Assembly: GCA_943736015.1 (NCBI GenBank)
Contig: OX031062.1
Coordinates: forward strand, 26,137,462 to 26,201,461
DNA from: Tridacna crocea
Lineage: Eukaryota > Mollusca > Bivalvia > Cardiida > Cardiidae
Length of the DNA: 64,000 bases
Direction of reading: 5' to 3'
The translations under genes and the position numbers were made by a program. Below the pieces are notes generated by a model. That model had not been told where the DNA came from. It did not search any database and was given only the letters and a program-made list of their open reading frames with translations. Each line of letters starts with the position of its first letter. Positions within the stretch are counted from its first letter, which is position 1. Of the stretch, positions 1-10,009 are shown piece after piece.

Positions 1-78
1 CTCACAACATAGGTTCATTGGAGTATAGTGTTTCCAATTTTGAAAGCAAAATCACTCCCTCTATTTGGAGCTCTGTAA
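1..78. mobile_element. Partial copy of the GAGGGAGTGAT-ended element
   Basis: AAAATCACTCCCTCTATTTG then GAGCTCTG matches the right end of the 22.6- and 27.7-kb copies; the left part is off the window. Confidence 0.5.
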
Positions 79-120
79 GTGTTTTTAAATTCGAAATCAT
101 TTGCCAACCAGAAATCGAAA

Positions 121-316
121 GTGGTTAAATTTTTGGGAACTGTTTGAAAAGGTAAGCAACATCTTCAGCAAACAAGATAGTGCCAGATACCACTCCCTTA
201 AACATCTTTGTCAAAAGGTGGTTAAATTTTTGGGAACTGTGCTTGAAGAGGTAAGCAACATCTTCTGCAAACAAGATGGTGCTGGCTGCCACTCCCTCAA
301 ACATCTTTGTCAAAAA
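121..316. repeat. Tandem duplication, ~97-bp unit x2
   Basis: Both units begin GTGGTTAAATTTTTGGGAAC and end CATCTTTGTCAAAA. The second has a 2-bp insertion. Open frames across it reflect the repeat, not a gene. Confidence 0.85.
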
Positions 317-845
317 TCATCCAACATTATACCTCAGCTAACATTATTTCAAGTAAGTAGGCCAAACTGTAACTCACATTTAATTGCTATCGCTATTTTT
401 TAATAATACATCATTTGAAGAAAAATAAAGAATATCTAGAAAATGCACTTTGCATGTACAGACTTTTTGTCACCATTTTTAAGACACATGTTACTCTATC
501 ATGCAATCTCAGTCTTTATCAGTAGATCTAATGTTCTGTTTCACAGTTGACATGGTATCATTTTAACTTGTCATGAGTGAATAAAACACAACATTTGTCC
601 TAAGTCTGTGACAATTATCGCCCAAAAAACGCCATGTCTACATTTTCTGTTACAGACGTAATTAAAGTTGGGAGGTTATTATATGAAGTTCAGCTACCTC
701 AATGTGTCCTAGTTGCATTAGATAGATAGTAGATAAGAGAATCTATCACAATGGCTTTGGACTAAATAACAATTATGCCATATAAACTAAGTTTTTTCTA
801 GACACTATTATGAACCTACAATCAGAAGTAATATTCAAAACAAAG

Positions 846-915
846 ATGCCAACAAAAAAAAAAGACCTCACTTATGCACCAATGCCACCAAAAAAAAAGA
901 CCTCACTTATGCAGC
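846..915. repeat. ~35-bp tandem duplication
   Basis: AAAAAGACCTCACTTATGCA occurs twice after ATGCCAMCAAAAAAAA. Confidence 0.8.
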
Positions 916-1719
916 GAGATGCACAATTTGTTTCCTCAAACCAGTGAAAAAGAAATGTTCTGAAAGAACAGATGACTCAGCAATAAATCAGCCAGGTAAT
1001 TGTTAATATCCCATACACTATTACATGAAGTGCCCCCTGTTGACCTAACAATGATGTAAATTTGTAGGGAAACTGATAAGCCAAAAGAACACAGGCTCCA
1101 GGTAGATACAAAATTCCACAAAGATTACTCTAAGCATTTGTTTGGGTTATCATCTACTTTACAGTGTCCATACGAGATATATCATATACCAACCGATTAA
1201 CACCTTACTAAACAGCCCTGCTGTGTTTTAATAACCCTGAAACAGAAAACTTCGAAAGCAAAGAAATCACAGTTGGTAGCTAGCATTTTCTCCACTTTCC
1301 AATATTATTAACGATTTTATGGACATCATAGAGCCACAATTAATTTGTTGCCCGCAGCCTGTTTTAAACTAGACCAGTCTAAAATTTTGGCTACTGGCAT
1401 GTTTGGATACTAGATACATAAACTTGCCGACAGGTCTGCACAAAAAGTCAACCCAGGCCACATTATTATTTTTTTTATATATTCTACCAGCAGAGAATTT
1501 GCACTAAACATGCTTTCCAAGTATTATTCAGTTGCTAGTATCTAAATTATGGAGAGATCATATTACTTCATGGTCTTACAACCTGTAAAATAGCAGATCA
1601 TTATTCAAAGTTACAGGCAATTTAACATGTCTGCATTGTCTCCTCCTTCATTATTATCCCTTTTCTTCAACTATCAAATTTTATGGTCTACTTTTATCAA
1701 ACCCAGGATGGTTCATTAA

Positions 1720-1872
1720 ACCTTTACCACTTGGCAAATTTCAGACTCTTCCAAACTCTAAACATCTGCAGACGATATCTTTGAAAGTGGTAGAAATGAT
1801 TTGGAGTTCTATGATCAAAATTAGAAAATGCTGCTTATCTCTACCTCAGGGTCGTTAAAACTGTTACTGTAA
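1720..1872 (+). mobile_element. Decayed family P fragment
   Basis: AACCTTTACCACTTGGCAAA, CATCTGCAGACGA and CTCAGGGTCGTTAAAACTG are recognisable; the hairpin is mostly lost. Confidence 0.45.
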
Positions 1873-2338
1873 TCAAATTCTTTGACTGTACGACTTGTCC
1901 GATACTGAAACATACCATGTCTTTCTTCTCTTGGAGGACAACAGATTATCTCTCTTATAATTCCCCTCCAAAACAACATAATTATATGATTCTCAATTTC
2001 CAATCAATTCAGTTGTAAACTGTACATCTCTGTTGACAGTTTATTTCATTTCTTTTCTATTAAACTTTAACAGCAGTTCTCAATGATGGACTGTTAACAA
2101 TAAACAACTCACTCTTTTTGTTGTTGTTGAAATTACAATGGAGCCATAATATTCAGGATCATGTATCTGGAAGTATTTCTAATGGAAACTTTCTTGATTT
2201 AGACAAGGCAAGATGCAATATTACAGAATCAGTCAAGTTGTGACTTGTGATCTGTTCATTTCTCTCCCTACTCTGCCCCAGATCATGGGCAGATGACACA
2301 ACTACAAAAGAAGATGCAGGTAAAAAGGTTTTACTCAC

Positions 2339-2594
2339 CTTTGAACACCTGTACACAGTATTTCTTGTCTCCTTTGATGTTGGAGAGCATGGTCTTTGTC
2401 GAAGTTAAGAGGCTTTGCAAGCTCAAATCTCTCCGAGTGACGTTCATGTTTGTGTAGTTTTGATGGCAGTTCTTTTCCTGGAGATGCCCGATGGTCAATA
2501 GGTTCTAGACGGCTTGGTGAGTGGTTTAGGGTGGACCTCTCAAGGCTTGGTGGGGGAGGTGGCAGTGGTAATCCTTTGTAGAGAGGATCTTGGG
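2339..2594 (-). CDS. VGLL4: VGLL4 coding exon 2 (internal)
   Basis: This 256-nt exon is bounded by acceptor TGTCATTTCAG (ending at 2595) and donor AAAG|GTGAGT (intron from 2338). It completes the Ala codon begun in exon 1 or the alternative exon, encodes 84 full codons and ends with two bases (AG) of the next. The product is hydrophilic and looks disordered: a PLPPPPPS proline run near residues 9-16, a Ser/Pro segment (NHSPSRLEP), then a basic, His-rich stretch (SKLHKHERHSERFE) and DHALQHQRRQEI. The linker of VGLL4 is likewise low-complexity and basic, but I cannot align it residue by residue. The assignment to VGLL4 depends on phase-matched splicing and collinearity. Reading on past the donor meets TGA at once, as expected for intron. 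Confidence 0.72.
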
Positions 2595-2884
2595 CTGAAA
2601 TGACATAAAGAGGTATTTGTTTATCGAGACAATGGCTTGTATGTTTGTTCACATTGTAAACCATTATTGGGCAAGCTCTTGATTTCATCAACTGTATTTC
2701 ACTTTTCAAGTTGAGTTAAAAAAGACTATCACTTTCATACATGATGTCCAGTCTGGGGTTAAGAAAACATGGTGGCAAACAGAGGAATCTGGGACTGTTG
2801 CAGTCTGAGTAATTTTTCTATAAAGCAAAATAAGTAAATTCTTTTTGTGATACAATGTTTCAAGTTGTATATTTAATCCTATAT

Positions 2885-3090
2885 AGCTACAAAATCCAGA
2901 CTTTTAACCATTCCAAATAGTTAAAGGCTTTCAAAGCATTGTAAGAAAAGGAGTAATCAGCATTTTCTTCTTTGCCAAAAATATTTTCTATCCAGTATCC
3001 ACAACAAATCCTTTGATTCATATCATATTTGTTGTTTGCAAACACCTTCAGTTTGATCGCCCCGAAAATGTTTCCGAGTGGTAAAGAGCT
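2885..3090 (-). mobile_element. Decayed family P MITE
   Basis: GCATTGTAAGAAAAGGAGTA, a decayed hairpin and GTGGTAAAGAGCTAA at the right edge, which abuts the next copy. Confidence 0.55.
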
Positions 3091-3330
3091 AACCCCTTTC
3101 TAAACAATCGCAACTTTTAACAACCCTAAGGAAGATGACTTTCGAAAACTATGTTTGAAAAGGATAAAATGCTGGTTACCAACATTTTCTCCTTTTCAAA
3201 CATTGTTTTCTGTCATATCATGGTCTGCTTATTTCATTTGAGCCACCTTAAATTTTTCACCTGCAAGTTCTTTGAATTTGGAAATGTCCAAAACTTTGTT
3301 ATTTGGTTCAGAGAGCACAAAAAAGGAGAA
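3088..3330 (-). mobile_element. Family P MITE, diverged
   Basis: CTAACCCCTTTCTAAACAAT start and hairpin AAAATGCTGGTTACCAACAT. The long arm is altered but ends TTTGTTATTTGGTTCAGAG. Confidence 0.65.
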
Positions 3331-3479
3331 ATCCTTGATTAACGTATCATGTTAACAAAATCATTCTTTGATGATAGTTTCATTTTTCATTTCCTTGTAT
3401 AATTGTCCTCTTTCTAAGATATTTCTCTTTCTAACAAATCTTGAATTTCACTATTTCAAAATTTGTTGTTCAACACTTT

Positions 3480-3588
3480 ACAACACAATCACTGTATTAT
3501 AATGAACCTGACAGAGAAACCTATAGAAAACATTGTGGAAAAAGGAGAAATGCTGGTAACCAGCATGTTATTCTTTTTCCTATTATAT
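3480..3588 (-). mobile_element. Family P MITE, partial
   Basis: Left arm and GGAGAAATGCTGGTAACCAG hairpin only; cut off where the next copy begins. Confidence 0.6.
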
Positions 3589-3820
3589 AAACCCATTACC
3601 AAACGACAGCATTTTAAGGTTGTCAAAATTGAAAGGAATTGCAGACGACAAAAAAAAACTGACTGAAAATTTGAAATTTGTTTTGTGTAGGGTAGAAAAC
3701 ATGTTGGGAAAAGGAGAAAATGCTGGTTACCAGCATTTTCTCCTTTTCCCACAATGTTTTCTAAAGGCTTCTTTCTCAGGGGCGTTAAAAATTGGGATTG
3801 TGTGGTAATGTCCGGTTAAC
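3589..3820 (+). mobile_element. Family P MITE
   Basis: Near-complete: AACCCATTACCAAACGACAG start, long arm with GCAGACGACAAA, hairpin GGGAAAAGGAGAAAATGCTG on both sides of GGTTACC, GGTAATG end with a small insertion before GGTTAA. Confidence 0.88.
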
Positions 3821-3923
3821 CCCATTAAAGACAAGTTTTACTATTGTAGCCATAATTAGTTTGTATCCTTGATATACCCTAAATTTGGATCATGCAAAGT
3901 TTTAATTGTCAATTGACAAAGAG

Positions 3924-4153
3924 TTTAACTATTTACCACATGAGAAAATTTTAGACTGTTCCAAATTGAAAGCATTTGCAGACGACAAAATAAAGGTAAC
4001 TAAAAAATAGAAATTTGTGCTGGGAAGGGTAGAAAACACTGTGGGAAAAGGAGAAAATGCTGGTTACCAGGATTTTCTCCTTTTCCCACAGTGTCTTCAA
4101 AAGGCTTCTCTCTTAGGGGCGTCAAAAGTAGGGATCGCGTGGTAATGGGTTAA
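3924..4153 (+). mobile_element. Family P MITE
   Basis: TTTAACTATTTACCACATGA to GGTAATGGGTTAA. One hairpin-arm mismatch (CAGGATTTTC). Shares its right TTAA with the next copy. Confidence 0.9.
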
Positions 4154-4360
4154 CTCTTTACCAAACAATCCCAGTTTATTACAACTTCCAGATAGAAGCC
4201 TTTTGAAAACATTGTAAGAAAAGGAGTTCTCCTTTTCCCACAATGTCTTCTAACCTGCTGGAAACAATTTTCAATTTCTGAGTTAAATTTGTTTTGTCAT
4301 CTGCAAGTGCTTTCAATTTGAACCAGTCGAAAATTTTGTCCTTTGGTAAAGAATATTAAA
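4150..4360 (-). mobile_element. Family P MITE with collapsed hairpin
   Basis: Starts at the shared TTAA. The hairpin centre is deleted (GGAGTTCTCC), as expected from loss of a palindrome loop. Confidence 0.85.
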
Positions 4361-4518
4361 GGATGAAACCATTTTACATGATTACAGAGAAGAAAATATC
4401 ATTGTAGCCCAGGGAGCTCAGTGACTCATCCTATGTAATATCAGGTAGTTTTACATTTATTTAGCTGTTTGTCTCTCCCCCATGTGGATAAATGGATAAA
4501 AAAAAAAGATGTAAATTC

Positions 4519-4749
4519 CTGAACTCTTTACCAAATAAACAAAAATTTAAATTTGTCCAAACTGAAAGCATTTGCAGATGACCAAATTAATGTGACTGAA
4601 AATTTAAAACTGTTCTGAGAAGGGTGAAAAACACTGTGGAAAAATGGAGAAAATGCTGGTAACCAGCATTTTCTCCTTTTCCCGCAATGTTTTCCAAAGC
4701 TGTCTTTCTCAAGGCCGTTCAAAGTCAGGATTGTGTGACAAAGGGTTAA
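4519..4749 (+). mobile_element. Family P MITE
   Basis: GAACTCTTTACCAAATAAAC to GACAAAGGGTTAA; hairpin intact apart from an inserted T in GGAAAAATGG. Confidence 0.88.
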
Positions 4750-5131
4750 CCTGTACATCTACAACCATGTTTGCCACCCTTGTTATGTAATGACACTTTG
4801 TTACAAAATCTTTGATGCTCTTTTCTAAGCCAAAATCATATTTTACCTAGTAATCTGGTATGAACGATCTGGGTGAATTAAAAATTTTGGAAACATAGTG
4901 GAAAAAGGCAAAAACGCTGGTAACTACATTATCTAGTAAAAGATCAGCCATTCAGCAACTCAGTATAAATAATATGAAAATTTCTCACAGATAGAGGAAC
5001 TCTAAATATGGCAATTTCACAGCACTTATGGCTGTGGAAAATGTCACCCTATTTGACATTCTCAAGATCAGCTGACATGTTCTGTACAGTCTTATCCTGG
5101 TCAAAACTGTTTGCAAAAGCACATGTGTCAC

Positions 5132-5361
5132 TTCAAACCTTTACAACACAAGGCATTTCTATAGTATTGCTGATTGATCCTAAATAAGAGTAAGGATAAA
5201 GCCGTTTCTAAGGTGTATATGACACCTTTTGATAGTGTGGAAAACATTGTGGCAAAAGATGAAATTGCTTGTCACGAGCAATTTCACCTTTTGCCACAAT
5301 GTTTTCCAAAGGCTCCTACAAGCAATGCTTAGAAATGAGTATCTATGGAGTAAAGGGTTAA
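5132..5361 (+). mobile_element. Family P variant B MITE
   Basis: Same layout as family P, but the hairpin reads TTGTGGCAAAAGATGAAATT with arms GCTTGTCACGAGC. The right end is GGAGTAAAGGGTTAA. Compare the copy at 55.3 kb. Confidence 0.85.
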
Positions 5362-5439
5362 GCACCTTAACATACAGGTTCAAAAATACATATCCACTTC
5401 TTTCTCCTTTCCCTTAATGTTTTAATAACTTTCCACAGA

Positions 5440-5668
5440 ATCCCGACTTCTTATGATCATGAGAGAGGAGCTTTTTGAAAAAAACTGTGGGAAAAGGAGA
5501 AATGCTGGCAACCAGAATTATCTCCTCTTCCCACAGTGTATTCTGTTGCTGGCAACCAGAATTATCTCCTCTTCCCACAGTGTATTCTGTCCTATTAAAG
5601 ACAAAATTATCATTTGAGCTACACAATATCTTTTCAATGCAAATGCTTTCAATTTGGACTGGTCTTAA
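5440..5668 (-). mobile_element. Family P MITE with tandemly duplicated hairpin arm
   Basis: GGCAACCAGAATTATCTCCT through CACAGTGTATTCTGT occurs twice (~5506-5589). The right edge meets the next copy at CTTAACC. Confidence 0.75.
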
Positions 5669-5895
5669 CCCATTACCACACAGTCCCTACTTTTGACGCC
5701 CCCGAGAAAGAAGCCTTTAGAAAACATTGTGGGAAAAGGAGAAAATACTGGTAACCTGAGCATTTTCTCCTTTTCCCACAATGTTTTCTACCCTGTAGAA
5801 AACAAATTTCAAATTTTCAGTCACTTTGATTTTGTTGTCTGCAAATGCTTTCAGTTTGGACCAGTCTAAAATATTCTCATTTGGTAATGGGTTAA
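5665..5895 (-). mobile_element. Family P MITE
   Basis: TTAACCCATTACCACACAGT to TTTGGTAATGGGTTAA. Intact TTAA flanks; the hairpin has one small centre insertion (GGTAACCTGAGC). Confidence 0.92.
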
Positions 5896-6355
5896 ATGTG
5901 TTGTAAAGAGTGAAATTGTGGTTCTGAGGCTCTCTCTCTCTCATGGTCCTCAAAAATTCAGGATCATTCATGTGGTATCATGGGCTAATGTGTTATTCAA
6001 ACAATCCAAATTATTATGACAAATAGAAAGCTGATGGTGCTGTTGGTGTTCTAAACTAATGTCTTGCTCAAACAAATATCCAGTTGTGCTTATACCAGTG
6101 TGACTTTGAAACAAAAATTTCATTATCCCTTCTACAACAAATTTATTCAAGCCCACGCACGAACTTCTACACACACAAATGGCATCACAAAACTCTACCA
6201 AATACTTCGTAGATTTTTACTTTTCAACTCTGTCACACAGTTTCAAACCAATTTAAATCCTTTCATTAAATAAAACGTAACGATGTGGAAAAAGATGCAA
6301 CCTGTTGAGCCATCTTGAAACTTGACAAAACTTCATGTACTGATTTTGAACAATA

Positions 6356-6542
6356 TCTCAACTCTTTACAAACTACAAAATAAATGTGACTCAAAAAATG
6401 AAATTTGTTTCGAGAAGGACAAAAAATATTTTAGAACAAGGAGAAAATGCCAACATCAGCATTTTCTCTTTTTCGAACAATGTTTTCAAAAGCCCTTTTT
6501 CTCCTGATTGTTAAAACTCGGGATTGTGCGATAAAGGGTAAA
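6356..6542 (+). mobile_element. Family P MITE, diverged
   Basis: TCAACTCTTTACAAACTACA start, hairpin GAGAAAATGCCAACATCAGC, ATAAAGGGTAAA end. A 25-bp end fragment of another copy follows. Confidence 0.7.
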
Positions 6543-6563
6543 CTCTTTACCAGAAAACCAAAT

Positions 6564-6790
6564 TTAACCCTTTACCAAATAATTCCTCTTTTTTACACCC
6601 CTGATATTGAAGGCTTTTGAAAAAATTGTGGGAAAAAGAGAGAAAGCCGGTAACCAGCATTTTCTCCTTTTCCCACAATACTTTCTGCCTGCTGGCAACA
6701 AATTTTAATTCTTTATTCACATTTATGTTGTCGTATGCAACTGCTTTCAATTTGGATAAGTCTAACATTTTGTCGTTTGGTAGAGAGTTC
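6564..6790 (-). mobile_element. Family P MITE
   Basis: TTAACCCTTTACCAAATAAT start, AAAGCCGGTAACCAGCATTT hairpin, TTTGGTAGAGAGTTCA end. Confidence 0.85.
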
Positions 6791-6854
6791 AGTGTAAAAA
6801 TGTGCAATTTGAAGGAAAAAATGTGGCTCTAATAGTGAAGATTAACTCTGGAAT

Positions 6855-6965
6855 GATACAAAACATGTGGAAAAAGCAGAAAATGCTTAAAGCCTTCCAG
6901 CATTTTCTTTTTCCAAATGTTCAAAGACTTTCTTCATAAGATCAAGTTAAGTGTTGGAATGACTG
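6855..6965. mobile_element. Decayed family P hairpin
   Basis: CATGTGGAAAAAGCAGAAAA and CCAGCATTTTCTTTTTCCAA with a widened loop; arms mostly lost. Confidence 0.45.
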
Positions 6966-7539
6966 GTAAAGACATAAGATTTTTGTTATAATTACAAGAC
7001 AGCTAGAACACAATTTTGTCCCCGAGTGCCAGTCTGTCACTTTTTACACGTCTTCAGTCTAGAAATAAGACCATTTGCAGTTTTGATAGACAGTTCTTTT
7101 CTCCAGAACGTTTCTGCAAAACCATGAGTGTATTGAATCAAAGACCACACTGCACTTTCTGTGCAGTCTGATCTTAATCTGCAATGGCTGGACAGGCACT
7201 ACTTAAGTCTTGAATAGTGCTTTGAGAGTTAAGGAAAATGTAAAATTCAACTACCAGGACAAGAGGGGGTTGAAGTTTTTTTTCACACCTGAACAAGTAC
7301 TTCAGATCCATTCAGTTTTTTGTATTTAATTTATTCAAGGCTGCGTAAATAAGGGTGCAAAATACCGAACGAGAAGTTTTATGAATGAAATTTTGTTATA
7401 AAAATTGTTTCTCCCAAGGTTAGAGGAGAGATTTGAGAATGTAAATATTCAACCAACTGCTATCAAACTTGGGAAATTTCATTAATTTTGATTATAGATC
7501 TGAATAAACAAATTTCTTTGACTCTTAACTTAAGACAGC

Positions 7540-7755
7540 AAAATTTAACATTTGCCCAGACTATAAGAATTTGCTGGTGATCAACATGCCAGTGTCAAAC
7601 ATCGTAGAAATATTGCGATACAATATTCTTTGCAAGGGTAGAAAATATTATGGGAAAAGCAGAAAATACAGCTCTCTCCTTTTCTTACAATATACTATCA
7701 AAGGATTGTTTTCTTTTGCGGTAGTTAAAAGATTGAACTGTCAGGTATTGGGTCA
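7540..7755 (+). mobile_element. Decayed family P MITE
   Basis: AAAATTTAACATTTGCCCAG, GGGTAGAAAATATTATGGGA and CTCTCCTTTTCTTAC remain; hairpin centre lost. Confidence 0.5.
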
Positions 7756-7834
7756 ATTTCTGTATTTTGAAAGACAACAGTGAGACACTAGGAATATGAG
7801 AAAATTAGGCTCTATCAAAGTTAAACTCTGTGTC

Positions 7835-8047
7835 TTAACTCATTACCAAACAACAAAATTTTAGGTTGGTCCAAATCCGAAGCATTTGCAGATGACAAAA
7901 TGCAAGTGACTGAAAATTTGTGAAGGGTAGAAAACATTGTGGGGAAAGGAGAAAATGCTAGTTACCAGCATTTTCTCCTTATCCCACAATGTTTTCTAAA
8001 GGCTTCTTTCTCAGGGGCGTCAAAAGTAGGGATTATGTGGTAATGGA
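7835..8047 (+). mobile_element. Family P MITE
   Basis: TTAACTCATTACCAAACAAC to GTGGTAATGG; hairpin almost perfect (GCTAGTTACCAGC). Part of the long arm is deleted. Confidence 0.88.
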
Positions 8048-8071
8048 TGCATTGGTGCCTCTCATACAGGT

Positions 8072-8166
8072 CCATTATAAGTTTGATTCCTGGCACTAAT
8101 AGACTATTATATTTATATTTATAGTCTATGGGTGACAGGAGTCAAACCAAGGACTCCTATAATGGT
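8072..8166. repeat. Imperfect inverted repeat
   Basis: CCATTATA, GTTTGATTCCTGGCAC and TAGACTAT on the left are mirrored by ATAGTCTA, GACAGGAGTCAAAC and TATAATGG on the right, around an AT-rich loop. Confidence 0.6.
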
Positions 8167-8184
8167 GCCTCTCTGTGAAATGAG

Positions 8185-8385
8185 AAAAAATTAGACTTCT
8201 CCAAATCAAAAGGAATCATATATACAACATATCTATCTGAAACGAAATCGATTTATCCCTGGAAGGTTGCAAAAACAACCTCAGAAAGATAAAATGCTGG
8301 TTTTCAATATTTTCTCCATTTTCTACAACGTTTTAAGAAGCTTTCTTCCTAAAGGTCGCTAAAACTATTGTGTAACTTACTCCCT
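8185..8385 (+). mobile_element. Decayed family P MITE
   Basis: TTAGACTTCTCCAAATCAAA, AGATAAAATGCTGGTTTTCA and TCTCCATTTTCTACAACG. Confidence 0.5.
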
Positions 8386-8707
8386 GTAAATGATGTTAAA
8401 CAAAAAAACATTGAGCTTTGAAAGTCTTTGAAAATCTATTCTTCAAAGGGGGTATAAATTGCATAACTAGAAATGAAAGAGATATTTATAATATGACTAG
8501 AAAGCCTATTTTCAAGTCTGTGTTAGCCAAAACCTAACTATACTGCAACGGTACTGTCACAGCCAAGCATTAACTATCTTGCAAACAATAGGAAAATATT
8601 CATGATCAAAATAGCAGGTTTGACAGATTCATACAACCTATTATCAGGAGACACAGCATGCAGATTCCAAATCAAACCACATGTTCAGTATACATGATTT
8701 TGAATTA

Positions 8708-8930
8708 TCTCTGCTACATACAACAAAATTCTAAACTGGTCAAAATTGAAGCATTAGTAGACACTAAATGTAGCTAAAATGACAGGACTTGATAATAAAC
8801 CATTGAAAAAATTGTGGGAAAAGAATAAACGTAGGTAACCAGCACTATTTTGATCCTATTATCACAATTTTTTAACAGCTATTATTTCTATTATTTTGAA
8901 GGTAATTAAAACACAACCTTATAATGGGAT
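8708..8930 (+). mobile_element. Decayed family P MITE
   Basis: CAACAAAATTCTAAACTGGT, AAATTGTGGGAAAAGAATAA and GTAACCAGCACTATTTTGAT. Confidence 0.5.
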
Positions 8931-8949
8931 TAAAGTCATAAAGTTCTTT

Positions 8950-9490
8950 TGGACATTTGCGTACAGTGTCATCTCAAGATTAGCCTGCACAGTCCGTGCA
9001 GGCTAATCCAAGACAGCACTTTAAGTCAACATTAGATTCTGTCCTACAGTGAACTTGGGTTAAATAGAAAATCACATATGATGAGAAAGAGTCGTCTCAG
9101 ATCAGACTGCGCAGGCTGATCCAGGACAAGACTGTATGCAAATGTCCGAATGCCCCTTGTAGCGTGTTGCAGGCCATATGGCCTGCAACACGCGACAAGG
9201 GTCATTCCGACATTTGCCATATGGCCTGCAACACGCGACAAGGGGCATTCGGACATTTGCGTAAAACTGTTGTCGACGGATCAGCCTGTACAGTCTGAGC
9301 AGGCTAATCCACAACGACACTTTCCATTTTTATGTAATATTCTGTTTTGCGCAAATCTAATGTGGCACAAGATATAATGTAGTCAAAAAGTGCCGTCTCG
9401 GATAAGCCTGCGAGGACTGCGCAGGCTGATCTGAGACGACACTTTACGAAGATGTCCCAATGCCCCTTTTCGCATGTTACGAGTCATATG
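8950..9490. mobile_element. Two adjoining copies of the CATTTGCG foldback element
   Basis: Copy one (~8950-9180) and copy two (~9185-9490) share GACATTTGCGTA, AGCCTGCGCAG and GACGACACTTT blocks. Between them the terminal motif CATATGGCCTGCAACACGCG is repeated, producing a palindrome around 9150-9255. Confidence 0.75.
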
Positions 9491-10009
9491 GTATAGAGTT
9501 ATGTTGGTACATTGATTCTGTATAAAAGATCCAAGATATTTCAAATTGAAGGACTCCCTTAGTCAGTCTAAATACTGCATCAAATGTAAAAGATACTGCA
9601 GATTTCACATCAGATTGCATATTCTTTGCAGTCTGATCTTGATCTATACTTTCCCAAAAGCAAATATCTTGTTAACTATTGTTGCCAATCGGTTATTGTA
9701 AAACATATGAATCTTACAAAGTTTTGCAATCGAATAAATCAGAGGTAAAATAAGAGCTGAACAAATAAAAGGATTACAGCTCCCAGCACCCCTGCTGGTT
9801 TACCTAATGCATATTTTGATGCAAATGCAAACAGATTACCGATATCTGAAATGCATATCAACTAGCAAGGCAATGTTATTTTATTGAGGGAGAGTATAAA
9901 TACACCTTTGTTACAGACAACCAAAATTATGTAAATACCATCAAATAAACAAGAGGGCCATGATGGCCCTGAAATCGCTCACCTGAGTTTATTGACCAAA
10001 CATGCACCA

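Larger units (their letters stand above)
1..2338 (-). other. Start of VGLL4 intron 2 (continues past base 1)
   Basis: Downstream of the exon 2 donor GTGAGTAA. No further coding exon with good splice sites was found. Apart from the small duplications and element fragments listed separately, about 400-840, 920-1720 and 1870-2330 show no recognisable feature. Confidence 0.6.

Noticed and set aside
101-403. 100-codon plus-strand frame at the window start
   Set aside because: It spans a ~97-bp tandem duplication and has no splice or domain support; the opposite strand is open for the same reason.
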